Below are positions 9,913 through 18,820 of a DNA stretch of 19,906 nucleotides, one piece after another. The position numbers and the translations under genes are program-made. The DNA comes from Psilocybe azurescens (taxonomy: Eukaryota; Basidiomycota; Agaricomycetes; Agaricales; Agrocybaceae). Below the pieces are notes generated by a model. The model searched no databases and was not told the DNA's origin. It worked only from the letters and a program-made list of their open reading frames with translations. Location: NCBI GenBank assembly GCA_023853785.1, contig JAJIRX010000434.1, forward strand, positions 1 through 19,906, read 5' to 3'. Position 1 is the stretch's first letter. Each line of letters opens with the position of its first letter.

Positions 9913-10619
9913 GTAGAACACTTTCATAGGTTTTGGGAACTTGAATTCCCCATAGAATATCATTTCATCTAAAAGAAACTAAAGCCTCGTGCTCATATCT
10001 AATTCATTCTGCAAGTTACCCAAAAACCCTACAACAATACAAGACCATGAAATATCTACTTGATCGCTAAAACTCCTCCGCCGTCTTCCTGCTCATATTG
10101 TGCGTATCTTTAAAATCGCAAAACAAACCTCCAAAATCGCTCACTTCGTCGTCGTTGTCCATTCTGCTTATCTTTTGCCCACACTATCATTACCAATCAC
10201 GCTTCGCTCACATCGCCGTCTCGGGATATACCTGCAGTCTTCTAACACTCTCAAGACCCCCATTTTTGTTGGAACTTTACTGACAAAAATAAACTCTGAT
10301 TGTGTTGGTTATTCAACACAGTCTGAACAAAAGGGATTAGTCCACACCAGACACTTTAGATCATCTTCAATCCATAGCTATCAAAGAATATTAGGGTACT
10401 CAAAGTGCCTACATATACAGTTCGAGCGACTAAATCCGAGGCCGTGGCAGTGCCCATGGACTCAGGGCATCAGTATTGATAAAAAATTGGATACCGATGA
10501 CACAAATGCGGATATATTTTGCGAGCTGGCGTGAGCCATGCCAGGGTCTGGGAAGGTGTCATAGGTGGAGGGAAAGGGGAGGGATGGGACATATTCAGAT
10601 AAATTCAAGGCCCCATGAT
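9913..10619 (+). other. intergenic, unrecognised 144-codon frame without ATG
   Basis: The longest frame covers about 10100-10534 on + (144 codons, non-ATG start), with a Ser/Leu-rich first half and no recognisable domain. Another frame overlaps it on the same strand. This is probably chance or part of a decayed transposon. It ends just before the target-site copy of the solo LTR. Confidence 0.2.
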
Positions 10620-10624
10620 GTAAT
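10620..10624. repeat. target-site duplication, left copy (GTAAT)
   Basis: GTAAT directly abuts the TG start of the solo LTR and is repeated exactly at 11101-11105. Confidence 0.75.
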
Positions 10625-11100
10625 TGTTACGACCATACCATACATATGTGCTACATACCATATATAGACCGATCATATAGGGGTCATGCCCCCATATAAT
10701 CCCGAGTTCCACCTCCCTGTACCGTAGTCTCTACCTTGCCAATATACTCCCATCTCCTCTTCTGTGTCGTCTCTGTATCTCCTGAGTCCTTGCCTGACAG
10801 TAATATATCTGTAGAACTGGCATAAATCATGATCAAAGTGAAGGTGACCACTTAGCATGCAGAACCTATGCACAATGGGCTTCACGATTGTTGGATCCTT
10901 GTCATTTGTCGATTAAAAATAGAACACCCCCTGGACGTTGGTATCAAAGACTATAGTGGAAAAGAAGAATCTTCTGTGAAAGCTTTCTTTAGATTGGACT
11001 GATACACACCCAAGAGTTGCAGAAGTATTCTTGATTATGCCAGCTATAAATTGCTGCATAGTGAATAACTTGTAGTTGCAGTGGTCCCCACAAAATCACA
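10625..11100. mobile_element. solo LTR, Ty3/gypsy-like, with 5-bp target-site duplication
   Basis: The 476-bp sequence begins TGTTACGACC and ends AAAATCACA (TG...CA). It is flanked by identical 5-bp direct repeats GTAAT at 10620-10624 and 11101-11105, the classic target-site duplication of an LTR element. TATATAG (10661-10667) in the left part fits an LTR promoter and suggests + orientation. A CT-rich R/U5-like stretch follows (10740-10800). No internal retrotransposon region is present, so this is a solo LTR left by recombination between two LTRs. Assignment to Ty3/gypsy rests on the TGTTACGACC start, which I associate with fungal gypsy LTRs, and is inference. Open frames inside it (such as 10885-10673 on minus) are by-products. 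Confidence 0.8.
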
Positions 11101-11105
11101 GTAAT
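11101..11105. repeat. target-site duplication, right copy (GTAAT)
   Basis: GTAAT directly follows the CACA end of the solo LTR and matches the left copy exactly. Confidence 0.75.
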
Positions 11106-11862
11106 AAAGTGATTTTGGATATCAACATTTGATATGTCCATGATTTACATCTCTGCAACCACAGCCTGGATATACCACAATAGGAACTTGAAACTGTGAG
11201 AGTATGGTCGCTCAATTCCATTGCACTAATTCCAGTCCTTTCAGCGTCATCGAATGCACCAGAATACCTGTCGGGTGAGATTGGGCTCAGTGGCTTTGGT
11301 CAAACTCCTGATCAAACATTCAATAAAATATTTTCATTCATATCAGGCTGGTCACTGCGCACTGAGAATCAAAGATCGCAGAGATGGACAATCATAAATC
11401 TTCAGGTTGCACAAAGTTGTGGTTCTATACTGGATATATCATTATATGAGTATTTCCGACTATCTCACAGAGCTCATTGACCCAACGGTGCGGGCTTGTT
11501 TGCAAAACCACAATGATCTGTGTGTAATACTGGTTGCATGCAAACTTCCAAAGCATAAATACATTTATGGTTAGCCTTGTAAGCTGTGGGTAAGTGGGAA
11601 GTGGGGTGAAACCTCCTAAATGAGAACATCCTGTGTAACTCTGAGCTCTTGTGTGAGATGATCAATTTCGGGGTGAAGAGGTTGGCAGCATTGCTGCCTC
11701 GTCATATCCAGGGCATAGAAGACCGATGGCGATGCTGAGGAGTGACTGTAAGCCTGGTGCCCCAGTCTTACCACAGCCCCTTTTCATATTATCTTATCTT
11801 CCACATTTACGTACACATGACTGTGATCACCAACCCATTCCTTCAACACCGACTTCTCTCTT
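11106..11862. other. intergenic between two retroelement scars
   Basis: This is sequence between the solo LTR and the LINE insertion. A 94-codon + frame (11196-11480) has no recognisable motif. I see no gene, RNA or repeat. Confidence 0.35.
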
Positions 11863-11875
11863 AGATATCAGACAT
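11863..11875. repeat. target-site duplication of the LINE, left copy
   Basis: AGATATCAGACAT abuts the T-run that represents the element's poly-A tail. The partner at 13359-13371 differs at one base (AGATATTAGACAT). Confidence 0.7.
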
Positions 11876-11904
11876 TTTTTTTTTCTTGTTGATTTATGTC
11901 TATT

Positions 11905-11917
11905 GGGGCAAGGCCCC
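11905..11917 (-). other. LINE 3'-end hairpin
   Basis: GGGGC-AAG-GCCCC is a perfect 5-bp stem with a three-base loop. It lies about 20 bp before the poly-A tail of the LINE copy. Many LINE 3' ends carry a hairpin recognised by the reverse transcriptase. That role here is inferred. Confidence 0.5.
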
Positions 11918-12315
11918 ATGCAGACCTAACTAACTATTACCATTGATATAACAGTACCCTATGTACAGCTCTGTTCCCATGAGCCCCACGTGCACTGCCA
12001 AGGTAAGCCCTGTAGGGTTGGACTACAGCGATCCCCTCCCGGTCAGCCCAACAAAGAAATGTTGTTTCCGGGTGCTCGTATCTTGTCGGGTGGGTCATTT
12101 CGTTTGGATCTTCTTCCATCGCGTTTTCTGCTAACTGATGTTCTTTCTGCTAGACGCCCTATTGAGTGTCAATGGGCTTGGTTGGGATGGGTGCTCGGTT
12201 TTCGGTGTGTGTTGTGCGGATGGTGTTTCTGGGGCCCTTGAGTCGAGGGCTTGTTGTGGTTGGGTGGTGGGATTGGGGAGAATGTGGGTGTGTTTCTGTA
12301 GCATATTCTCTTGTT

Positions 12316-13350
12316 TTAGTCTGCATCTTCAAGGGCGTTGTGTACATCACCTGGTGTTGTCTGTAGTCGTTTGGTCTTTGCAATGTATTTCATTAGTATT
12401 TTCATATGTGGCTTTCCGCAGAGGATCGTTCTCATATTGCGTGCGTTGCGACCTAGTTGCTGATCCATCTCAGCTTGTTCCCAGGTGTAGGAGGGGCATT
12501 CGTACAGGAAGTGTGTGACGGTTTCTTCGATGATTCCTTGGTTTGCTGTTCTGCACTCAGCGCATCTGCCTGTGTCAGATTTTCCAAATCGGTTAAGATA
12601 GCTATTCAGTGGTATGTGGCCTGTGCATAGCTGCATGTAGATACTTGCTTTCGCTTGTGTCATTGTATTTTGGATCTTTTGGAAGTTGTGGAATGGGAAG
12701 TCGGTATCGATGTTGGCGAATGACTGTTTGCAATGAGAGTCGTTCCATCGTTTGGTGGCTTCATTGTCTAGGGCAATTTGCATTCGGACTTTGAGGTGCT
12801 TCGTGCTAGTTGGTAGGTTGCCCTTTGCAAGTAATGCAGTAGCAGATTTCGTGGGGATAGTTGCTCCCCAGCTGCCGCTCTTTGGGCTTTGTTGTCAGTG
12901 GCTTCGTTTCCTGTGATATTTTTGTGAGCAGGGATCCATCTGATGGTGAACTTTTCACCGTGGTATGGGACTTGTTCATGGCCCATAAGTCTGCTTTCTA
13001 TTAGGTTCAGCTCTTCTACCAGGTAAGACCCGCTTTTGGTGTTTTGTCGTTCGTGGCATTGATGATGTTTTTGCTGTCGGTATATATGGATGAGGTTAGT
13101 GGCCCCAGCCTGCTCGAGTTGCAGAGCATCCAGCAACCCATCATCACCCCCACTGACTCAGCGTCATCGGTTGAGTAGGTGGTGTCCGGGCCTAGTTGAT
13201 ATCGCATGGTCTGGCCTGGCTTGTCGTATCCCGCTGTAGTACATTACTGCAGATGCTCCTACCATGCTGTTGATGCTGGAGCCATCTGTGTATATGCGGA
13301 TCTTTGCTGTGTCATTCTTTTCGTACGTGATTGCATCGTCTTGCGATCTG
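12316..13350 (-). pseudogene. LINE ORF2 remnant: RNase H domain and Cys/His C-terminus
   Basis: This is the C-terminal part of the LINE polyprotein. RNase H removes the RNA strand of the RNA-DNA hybrid during retrotransposition. Visible in order are IRIYTDGSS (first catalytic Asp, about 13290), DDAESVGVMMG (catalytic Glu, about 13155), IYTDSKNIINA (second catalytic Asp, about 13075), and WIPAHKNITGNEATDNKAQ (His and last Asp, about 12920). A C-terminal segment follows with CAEC...THFLYEC (12560-12490), a C2HC-like arrangement seen after RNase H in fungal LINEs, ending VHNALEDAD. The frame shifts near 13215, 13140, 13075, 13035 and between about 12850 and 12780. The reverse transcriptase is absent because the copy is truncated. 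Confidence 0.85.
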
Positions 13351-13358
13351 GCAATTTG

Positions 13359-13371
13359 AGATATTAGACAT
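13359..13371. repeat. target-site duplication of the LINE, right copy
   Basis: AGATATTAGACAT matches the left copy (11863-11875) at 12 of 13 bases and marks the truncated 5' end of the minus-strand element. Confidence 0.7.
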
Positions 13372-13705
13372 TATGCACTGTACACACCTGTAGCCAGTCA
13401 GTTGTTCTATCAATATATTGTGGTCCTGTCATTCTCCGCTGTGATTTCTCAGCAAGCCTGGTGATGCCAGGCTTTCAGTGACCCCTTTTTGCATCATCAT
13501 GGTACTCTACTCTACCTATTATATGTGTAGACTTGTAAATGAGATATGTAATATACAAAAATGAAGGTGATGGGCAGATGGTATTTAGAGAAATTTGGTA
13601 GGTAATGAATGGGCAAGGTGAATTGTGTTGACTGCCTATGCAGTCAGTTGTGGTACATAAAGCAAAAAGGTTGGGGAAGTGAGTACACATGACGCCTGTT
13701 GAGAA
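13372..13705. other. intergenic with a perfect short hairpin
   Basis: This stretch has no supported gene. It contains the perfect 8-bp inverted repeat AAGCCTGG/CCAGGCTT (13454-13461 and 13467-13474, loop TGATG). The 83-codon minus frame covering 13726-13475 has no recognisable motif. Confidence 0.4.
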
Positions 13706-13860
13706 CTGAAATATGAAGTCAGACACTCAGCAACTCAGAGAAAGGAGCTAATATCATTCTACCTGAAATATGAAGTCAGACACTACAAGAGAAAATGTAA
13801 GTATCTATCTCTAGGTAGAAGAAAAGATATACGCACCTCAGCAACTCAGAGAAAGGAGCT
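13706..13860. repeat. two interleaved direct repeats
   Basis: A 22-bp repeat starting CTGAAATATGAAGTCAG occurs exactly at 13706-13727 and 13763-13784. A second, 24-bp repeat starting CTCAGCAACTCAGAG occurs exactly at 13726-13749 and 13837-13860. In the first position the two are fused end to end. In the second they are separated by 52 bp. This fits a tandem duplication followed by insertion of about 50 bp, or replication slippage. Confidence 0.7.
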
Positions 13861-14080
13861 GAGGTATGAAAATGAAAAGTGTGAGTATATGTGTAAAGAG
13901 CATGATACAGCAAACAAGTGGCATGAAGGAAGAGGAAGCAATACATTGAAATGAAATAAGGAATAGCAAGTCTGAATGGGAGAAGAGTGGTGATGAGAAG
14001 AGGAGAGTGATAAAGGCATGATGTGAATGAAATGAGTGAAGCCCAAGGAGGATAGGAAATGTCAGGAAAGGGAATGACAT
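13861..14080. other. purine-rich tract
   Basis: The + strand is strongly purine-rich (GAAGGAAGAGGAAGC-like). This removes stops on the minus strand and yields two overlapping hydrophobic frames (14080-13838 and 14046-13846) that I regard as composition by-products. Confidence 0.5.
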
Positions 14081-14429
14081 GTATGACTAAGCTATGACTA
14101 AGTGATGGACAAGCCTTCCTTCAACAACGCCATCTCCTTCTCACAAGACGATGTACTTTCATTATTTACACTTAGTATGAGTATGGATTTGGGAGAAATA
14201 GATAAAACCTGGCAGTCAGGTAGTAGTAATCAACTTGCTTGCAATACATAAGTATAGATCATCAAGCCTTCACAATCTTTGTGTTTAATCACAGTGATAG
14301 GCAAGAGATTTATGAAACAAGCTCTAGCTGTTGACAAGCAGCCAGCTGGCCACATCAGGAAAAGAAAAACTGTGCAGTAGAATGTCACTTAAGCTATGTA
14401 GCACTGGTAGAAATTGGCTTTTGCAGTAG

Positions 14430-14640
14430 CTCCAGTAGCTCCAGTAGCACTCAGTAGTTCTGGTGCACATCTATATAGAGCCCAGTAGCTCTGGCACAGA
14501 TCTACTGGATGCTCAGTAGCCCACACTCTGAGCTCCAGTAGCTCCAGTAGCACTCAGTAGTCCTGATGCACATCTACATAGAGCCGAGTAGCTCACACTC
14601 TGAGCTACATAGCTCCCGTAGCTCTATGTAGTAGACTCTA
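14430..14640. repeat. AGTAGCTCC tandem repeats with a 103-bp higher-order duplication
   Basis: A 62-bp block at 14430-14491, starting CTCCAGTAGCTCCAGTAGC, recurs with a few substitutions at 14533-14594, a 103-bp offset. Both are built from a 9-bp unit AGTAGCTCC and from CACATCTA(T/C)ATAGAGC. At the right end, 14605-14631 is an imperfect palindrome with CTACATA/TATGTAG arms. Confidence 0.75.
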
Positions 14641-15520
14641 GTCAATGCTACCAACACCATATAGCTCATAGTCTATGCTACCAGTACACGGTATTTCCAC
14701 ATGAGTGTTATATAAGCTACATAAATTATGCAATAAAAATTTTCAGCTTAGTAGGGTTACAAGGATAATTTCTTACTTTCAATTAAATCTTAAATGAGAG
14801 CAAGAAATATATGGCTTTGAAAATTTATAGATACAATGTAAAAAAAATACAGTCATAATGAAAATATATATACTGTGGCACAATGGGGTGAGACAACAAC
14901 AAATATAATGATAATGAATCATTTTTAAGTGAAAGTCCTCATGTGTTATGCACAGGCTCTGTCAACAAGAATGGAGGACAGCATTCTGTGTATAAATTGA
15001 CAGATAATGAACTCCTCTGCCTTATTGAATACATTTTCTTCAACTTCTGTAAGAGGAGTTAACTGCAAAGCTTTGATTTCCACCCTCTGCTGTCAGAGAT
15101 TGGAAAACCTCTTACAAATATGCTCAATATGCTTTATGAACCATTCTTTACTGTGCTTAGTCCACTTAATTCATGAGCAGTCATTGTCTATAGACGCCTA
15201 CACAGCAGACAGAGAGAACTATGATTTAAGGCACACCTGAGAAGGTGGTCTGAAAAAAAAAGTTAGTTACAAACTATAAAATATAACCATAGTAAATTAC
15301 TGGCCACTTTGAAGGAGGTCTTTACACTGCCCCACATGTACCAAGCAGAAAACATGCTGACCTAATATTCACATAATGATTTAATTGCAGACACATTGCC
15401 TTCAATTTTCTGATTATTTTGATATATAATATGTGGATATAGCTTGAGAGCAAGTGCCAGAATATATTATTGGTGTTGAAAACAAGAGTATATAATTCAT
15501 TAAATGCGGTAGATAGTACA
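14641..15520. other. AT-rich gene-poor stretch
   Basis: AT-rich sequence. A 77-codon + frame (15007-15240), Cys/Leu-rich, matches nothing I recognise. No other feature is seen. Confidence 0.4.
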
Positions 15521-15521
15521 A

Positions 15522-15597
15522 GCAGTGATGGTGTATTTGGTAGAGCATGTGTAGAATTATTATATGTAAAGCTGTTGGTTCAATTCCTGTTGAGTGT
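15522..15597 (+). tRNA. degenerate tRNA or tRNA-derived SINE head
   Basis: GGTAGAGCATGTG (from 15539) resembles the D-arm / A box, and GGTTCAATTCC (15577-15587) is a consensus T-arm / B box at the expected distance. In a cloverleaf, acceptor strands 15522-15528 and 15591-15597 pair at five of seven positions counting one wobble, while the D and anticodon stems are weak. This suggests a decayed tRNA pseudogene or a tRNA-derived SINE rather than a working tRNA. The minus-strand frame across it contains GIEPTAL, the usual antisense translation of a B box. Confidence 0.4.
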
Positions 15598-15739
15598 ATT
15601 TTATCATTCCACATTTATTACAAATATCATGTGACTTTAATGTATTAGCATTCTCTTGTGAACTGAGTAACTCAGAAAATTTCTAACAGACTAACAACCA
15701 GCACCTGTGGGATGTAAAATACTGCAGATATATATAGAC
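15598..15739. other. AT-rich sequence after the tRNA-like fragment
   Basis: No clear SINE body, tail or gene is visible. It could be the body of a SINE if the tRNA-like part is a SINE head. Confidence 0.25.
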
Positions 15740-15965
15740 ACAAGTGGCAGATATGTAGCCACCAACAGTACTTTGGTAGTTATGTATGATGGCCACCAGA
15801 ACTGTATAGTGATATGTATATGACAGCTACTGAGGCTATGTAGTCACACACAGAATTTACTGGTGCTACTGGAACTACAGTAGCTGTCACATGTGACTAC
15901 CAGGTGCTACAGCAAAGGGGGATGTGCAATCCAGCTACCAGTTCTACTGGGGCTACATAGAACTA
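15740..15965. repeat. cluster of CTACTGG / CCAGTAG-like motifs
   Basis: Short imperfect motifs of the type TACTGG(T/G)GCTAC, GCTACTG and ACCAGTTCTACTGG recur every 20-40 bp in both orientations. They are reminiscent of the CCAGTAG core at 14.4-14.6 kb but not arranged in an exact tandem. Confidence 0.45.
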
Positions 15966-16910
15966 CTGCAGGTATATTTTTTTCCTGATGCAACAAGTAG
16001 ATGGAAAGATTAGGTGCAGATACTGCGATTATGGAACAGAGCATGGCAGAAATAGAAGTAGATTATGGATTCCATGACAATTACTACAGGACCAGGTACA
16101 AACAATAAGATGACAAAATGAGGATGAAATGTGACTGAGGTCGGAGTGTCCGATGTCAAGATTATATAATTTGAGGAAGTTTGCAAAATGAAAAACTATG
16201 GGTGTTGGAGAACAGGGTACTAAAGTCAATATTTGCACACCAGAGGTGACTCAGCCACATGCTTGCTCTGGTGCCAAGCTGTATTGATACTAATGGATCA
16301 CTGTAGTTGAAATTCTAGGTAATGTATTGGCATGCCGGAAGGTCTTGGTGCGGATTGGTACTTCCAACTTTTTATTCATCTGATTCCGATGTTTTATGGG
16401 CTTTGGCCATATTGCTTATCTTTAGATCCATGTATGTTTCTTACTATTTAATCATGTTTCCTGTCCAGTTTACCACAAGGTAATCCTGGGGTAAATGCAG
16501 GCAAGATATGTAAGACAAGCTTGGGCTGAGTACAGTACCTATCCTGCATAGACGGAACTTAAAACTCTACCAATTTGGCAAATCAAGCCGTTTGAGCCTC
16601 GACTTTATTCATAGCTTCCTCCACGTGCAAACTAACTCTTTTGTATGCCTGCTGGCCTGACTATGAACATTGGCCTCTTCTTCCAAAAATTCTTTCCATT
16701 GAATACTTGTTTGCTCCTTTCCAGTTCTTTCTCCAACACCTTGTCCCATTTTTGTGGTATGATAATGAGATGCCCAGTGAACCAGACCCATATTGTTGCC
16801 AAGAGAATGTACATATCCAGCCAGGGTCCCTGTCAAGAATAGGCTTTGGAACCAGTATTATGCCCGGAGCTGCCAGGGTCACTGGCTATCACTGTACATT
16901 ATATGATATT
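15966..16910. other. gene-poor stretch, unrecognised frames on both strands
   Basis: Overlapping frames at 16609-16928 on both strands are 60-95 codons. The minus-strand frame 16814-16632, with WDKVLEKELERSKQVFNG and KRPMFIVRPAGIQKS, has protein-like composition and could be a transposase fragment, but I recognise no family. No other feature is seen. Confidence 0.25.
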
Positions 16911-16966
16911 GATGGTCACCCCCGGTGACAGTACTTTACCATCCCCCACACAGTCCATATGGACTC
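16911..16966 (+). repeat. left terminal inverted repeat
   Basis: It includes the perfect hairpin GTCACC-CCC-GGTGAC (16915-16929) and the perfect 14-bp palindrome AGTCCATATGGACT (16952-16965). It pairs imperfectly with 19066-19114. Confidence 0.6.
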
Positions 16967-17158
16967 CACTGGACTCACTGGACTTGCCTATATACTGAGT
17001 GTAAAAGGTAAACAGAGTCCAGTGGACTTCAGTGGATTCCAGTGGACTCCAGTGGACTCCAGTGGATTCCACTGCACTTTAGTAGATCTTATACTATACA
17101 GTGAATATGGACTAAGATAACTGCAGTCCACTGGAGTCCACTGGACTCCAGTGGACTT
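16957..17158. repeat. left cluster of CCAGTGGA decamer repeats
   Basis: GGACTCCAGT is repeated with a 10-bp period in the middle of the cluster, with both CCAGTGGA and CCACTGGA versions, so the array is nearly self-complementary. Eight copies of the 8-bp core are seen, interrupted by AT-rich spacers. Confidence 0.75.
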
Positions 17159-17267
17159 GATACAGTAAATAAATTCAATCTTAACATAAATTCAGACTAG
17201 TGGAATACAGTATATTAATAACTATCTAATACATTACTATCTACATGCGAGGGCCAAGACAAAAGAA

Positions 17268-17323
17268 AGAAAAAAGTGAATAAAAAAGCGAATAAAAATA
17301 AAAATAAAAAAGGGGGGGGCGGG
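17268..17323 (+). repeat. A-rich tract ending in a G run
   Basis: GAAAGAAAAAAGTG followed by repeated AATAAAAATA and then a run of eight G, CGGG. It is a purine-only boundary between the AT-rich left arm and the GC-rich core. Confidence 0.6.
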
Positions 17324-17329
17324 AGCAGT

Positions 17330-17994
17330 ACTTTACCATCGTACGCGTCGTCCATTGGGTCATCGGTATGTGTGATACCCTTTGTTGTCGTCTTTGCAGC
17401 CGCCCCTCGTACCCGTTGGTACCCGTCGCTGTCGCAGCCGCTGTGTGTGTCCTTGTCGCAGCCGCCTGCGTATGTCCTCGTCGCAGCTGCCGTGTGTGTC
17501 CTCACATTGCAGCCGCCGTCCTCGCCGTCCTCGTACCCATCGCTGTCACCCTCATCCCTGTCGCAGCCGTTGTTGTTGTCGTCGCTTTGTACATGTTGTC
17601 TGTGTCATCCTCGTACCCGTCGCTGTTGTCCGCTCGCCGTAGCCACTGTCGTTGTACATGTCCGTACCGTCGCTGTCGCAGCCGCCGTACTCCGTCCTCG
17701 TTGCTGGCGCAGCGCCGTCTGCGTCCTCATTCGCATTGTCCTTGTCTGTGTTGTCCTCGTCCACATCGCCCACGTCCGTCCTTGTCGCTGTTGCAGCCGC
17801 TGTCCACGTCCTCATCCACATCGTCCTCGTCCATCCTCGTACCCGTCGCTGTCATCCACATTGCTGTTGCCGTAGCCGCCATCCTCGTCCCCATCGTCCC
17901 GGTCCCCATCACTGTTGCCGTCCCTGTCCTTGTCACTGTCGCAGCCATTGTCCCAGTCCCGGTCCCTGTCCTTGTTGCCATTGTCCCGATCCTG

Positions 17995-18052
<58 letters not shown>

Positions 18053-18450
18053 TGGTCCCTGTCCTTGTCGCCATTGTCCCGATCCCGGTCCCTGTCCTCA
18101 TCACCGTCGTCTGTCCATCCTCGCCATCCTCATAGCTGTCGCAGCTGTTGTCCCGGTCCCAGTCCCTGTCCTTGTCGCCGTTGTCCATCCTCACCATCCC
18201 TCGTACCTGTCCGTACCCATCACCGTCGCCCCATCGCGCACCCGCCGCCGGCCGTCTCCCTATTGCTGTCGCTGCCGCTGTCCTCGCCCGCCGTAGCCAC
18301 CCTCGCCCTCACCCTTGCCCTCGTCCTTGTCCGGGTCGTCTCGCCCTATGTCCGGGCCCTTGCCTACGTTCTCATCCGGGTCCTTGTCGCCGTGTTCGCC
18401 GGTCATCCTCGTCCAGATCCTTGTTGTTGCTGTCGTTGTCATTGTCGTTG
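17330..18450. repeat. GC-rich hexanucleotide-derived satellite
   Basis: The + strand is pyrimidine-rich and built from degenerate six-base units such as GTCCTC, GTCGCC, GTCGCA and GTCCCG. It includes nine perfect GTCCCT units in a row at 17995-18048. Because six is a multiple of three and the units lack stops, every frame stays open: + frames read Val-Pro, Ser-Leu or Cys-Pro dipeptides and the minus frame reads Gly-Thr. Open frames of up to 255 codons here (for example 17368-18135 on +, 17727-18197 on -) are therefore not evidence of genes. Confidence 0.8.
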
Positions 18451-18820
18451 GCGTGGCCATCACGGTCATCATCATCCTCTGTCACGTCGGGTTGGCTGTT
18501 GCCTGGCTCTGACCGACGAGGTGGTGGTGGTGGTAGTCGGAAGAAAGGGTGGGGTCTGACGGACGTGTTTGTTTGATCATTGTCGTGCCGATCGGCCGAT
18601 GCCGGACATGTGTGCACGTCACATGCACCTGTGAAATTCTTACCCCGCGGACTGAACAAAATGCAAAATTTTATTTATAGGAGGCGTTGCTCCCCAATAT
18701 ATTTAAACATTGTCTCAATTAATTGTTATTGTGTAGTATCAACTTTATGTTATTTTTTGCAATTGATATTAATATTAATAACTAATGATTATACTTCAGA
18801 TATTGTGTTAATTATTGCAT
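18451..18820. other. right inner part of the symmetrical element
   Basis: Transition from GC-rich to AT-rich, with a GGT run near 18522-18535. No gene is supported. Confidence 0.4.

Larger units (their letters stand above)
11876..13358 (-). mobile_element. 5'-truncated LINE (non-LTR retrotransposon), minus strand
   Basis: This is the minus-strand 3' part of an RNase H-bearing LINE, probably the fungal Tad1 clade. It starts just inside a 13-bp duplication at 13359-13371, enters the RNase H coding region at once, passes a Cys/His C-terminal segment with stop codon near 12316, and then has a 3' UTR of about 430 nt. It ends with a GGGGC/GCCCC hairpin (11917-11905) and an A-run of ten (T 11875-11884 on +). 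The poly-A tail, the duplication and the absence of the 5' part (endonuclease and reverse transcriptase) are together the hallmark of target-primed reverse transcription with 5' truncation. The reading frame is broken in several places, so it is dead. Confidence 0.8.

Noticed and set aside
10673..10885. 70-codon minus frame as a gene
   Set aside because: It lies entirely inside the solo LTR.
12138..12518. 126-codon + frame and neighbouring + frames
   Set aside because: These are antisense shadows of the LINE coding region and its 3' UTR.
13838..14080. 80-codon hydrophobic minus frame as a small membrane protein
   Set aside because: It mirrors a purine-rich + strand tract. A second frame of the same strand is equally open and hydrophobic, and there is no other gene signal.
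14430..14640. Repeats at 14.4 kb as a CRISPR-like array
   Set aside because: The unit is 9 bp, tandem and without unique spacers, and the genome is clearly eukaryotic.
16915..16929. GTCACC-CCC-GGTGAC as an operator or terminator
   Set aside because: There is no gene next to it. It is better explained as part of the left inverted terminus of the symmetrical element.
17995..18053. GTCCCT run as an interstitial telomere
   Set aside because: The usual basidiomycete telomere repeat is CCCTAA. CCCTGT differs at two of six positions and no CCCTAA units are seen.
17368..18135. 255-codon open frame, longest in the window
   Set aside because: It lies wholly inside the hexanucleotide-derived satellite. 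Other frames and the opposite strand are equally open, and the peptide is a low-complexity Val-Pro repeat.
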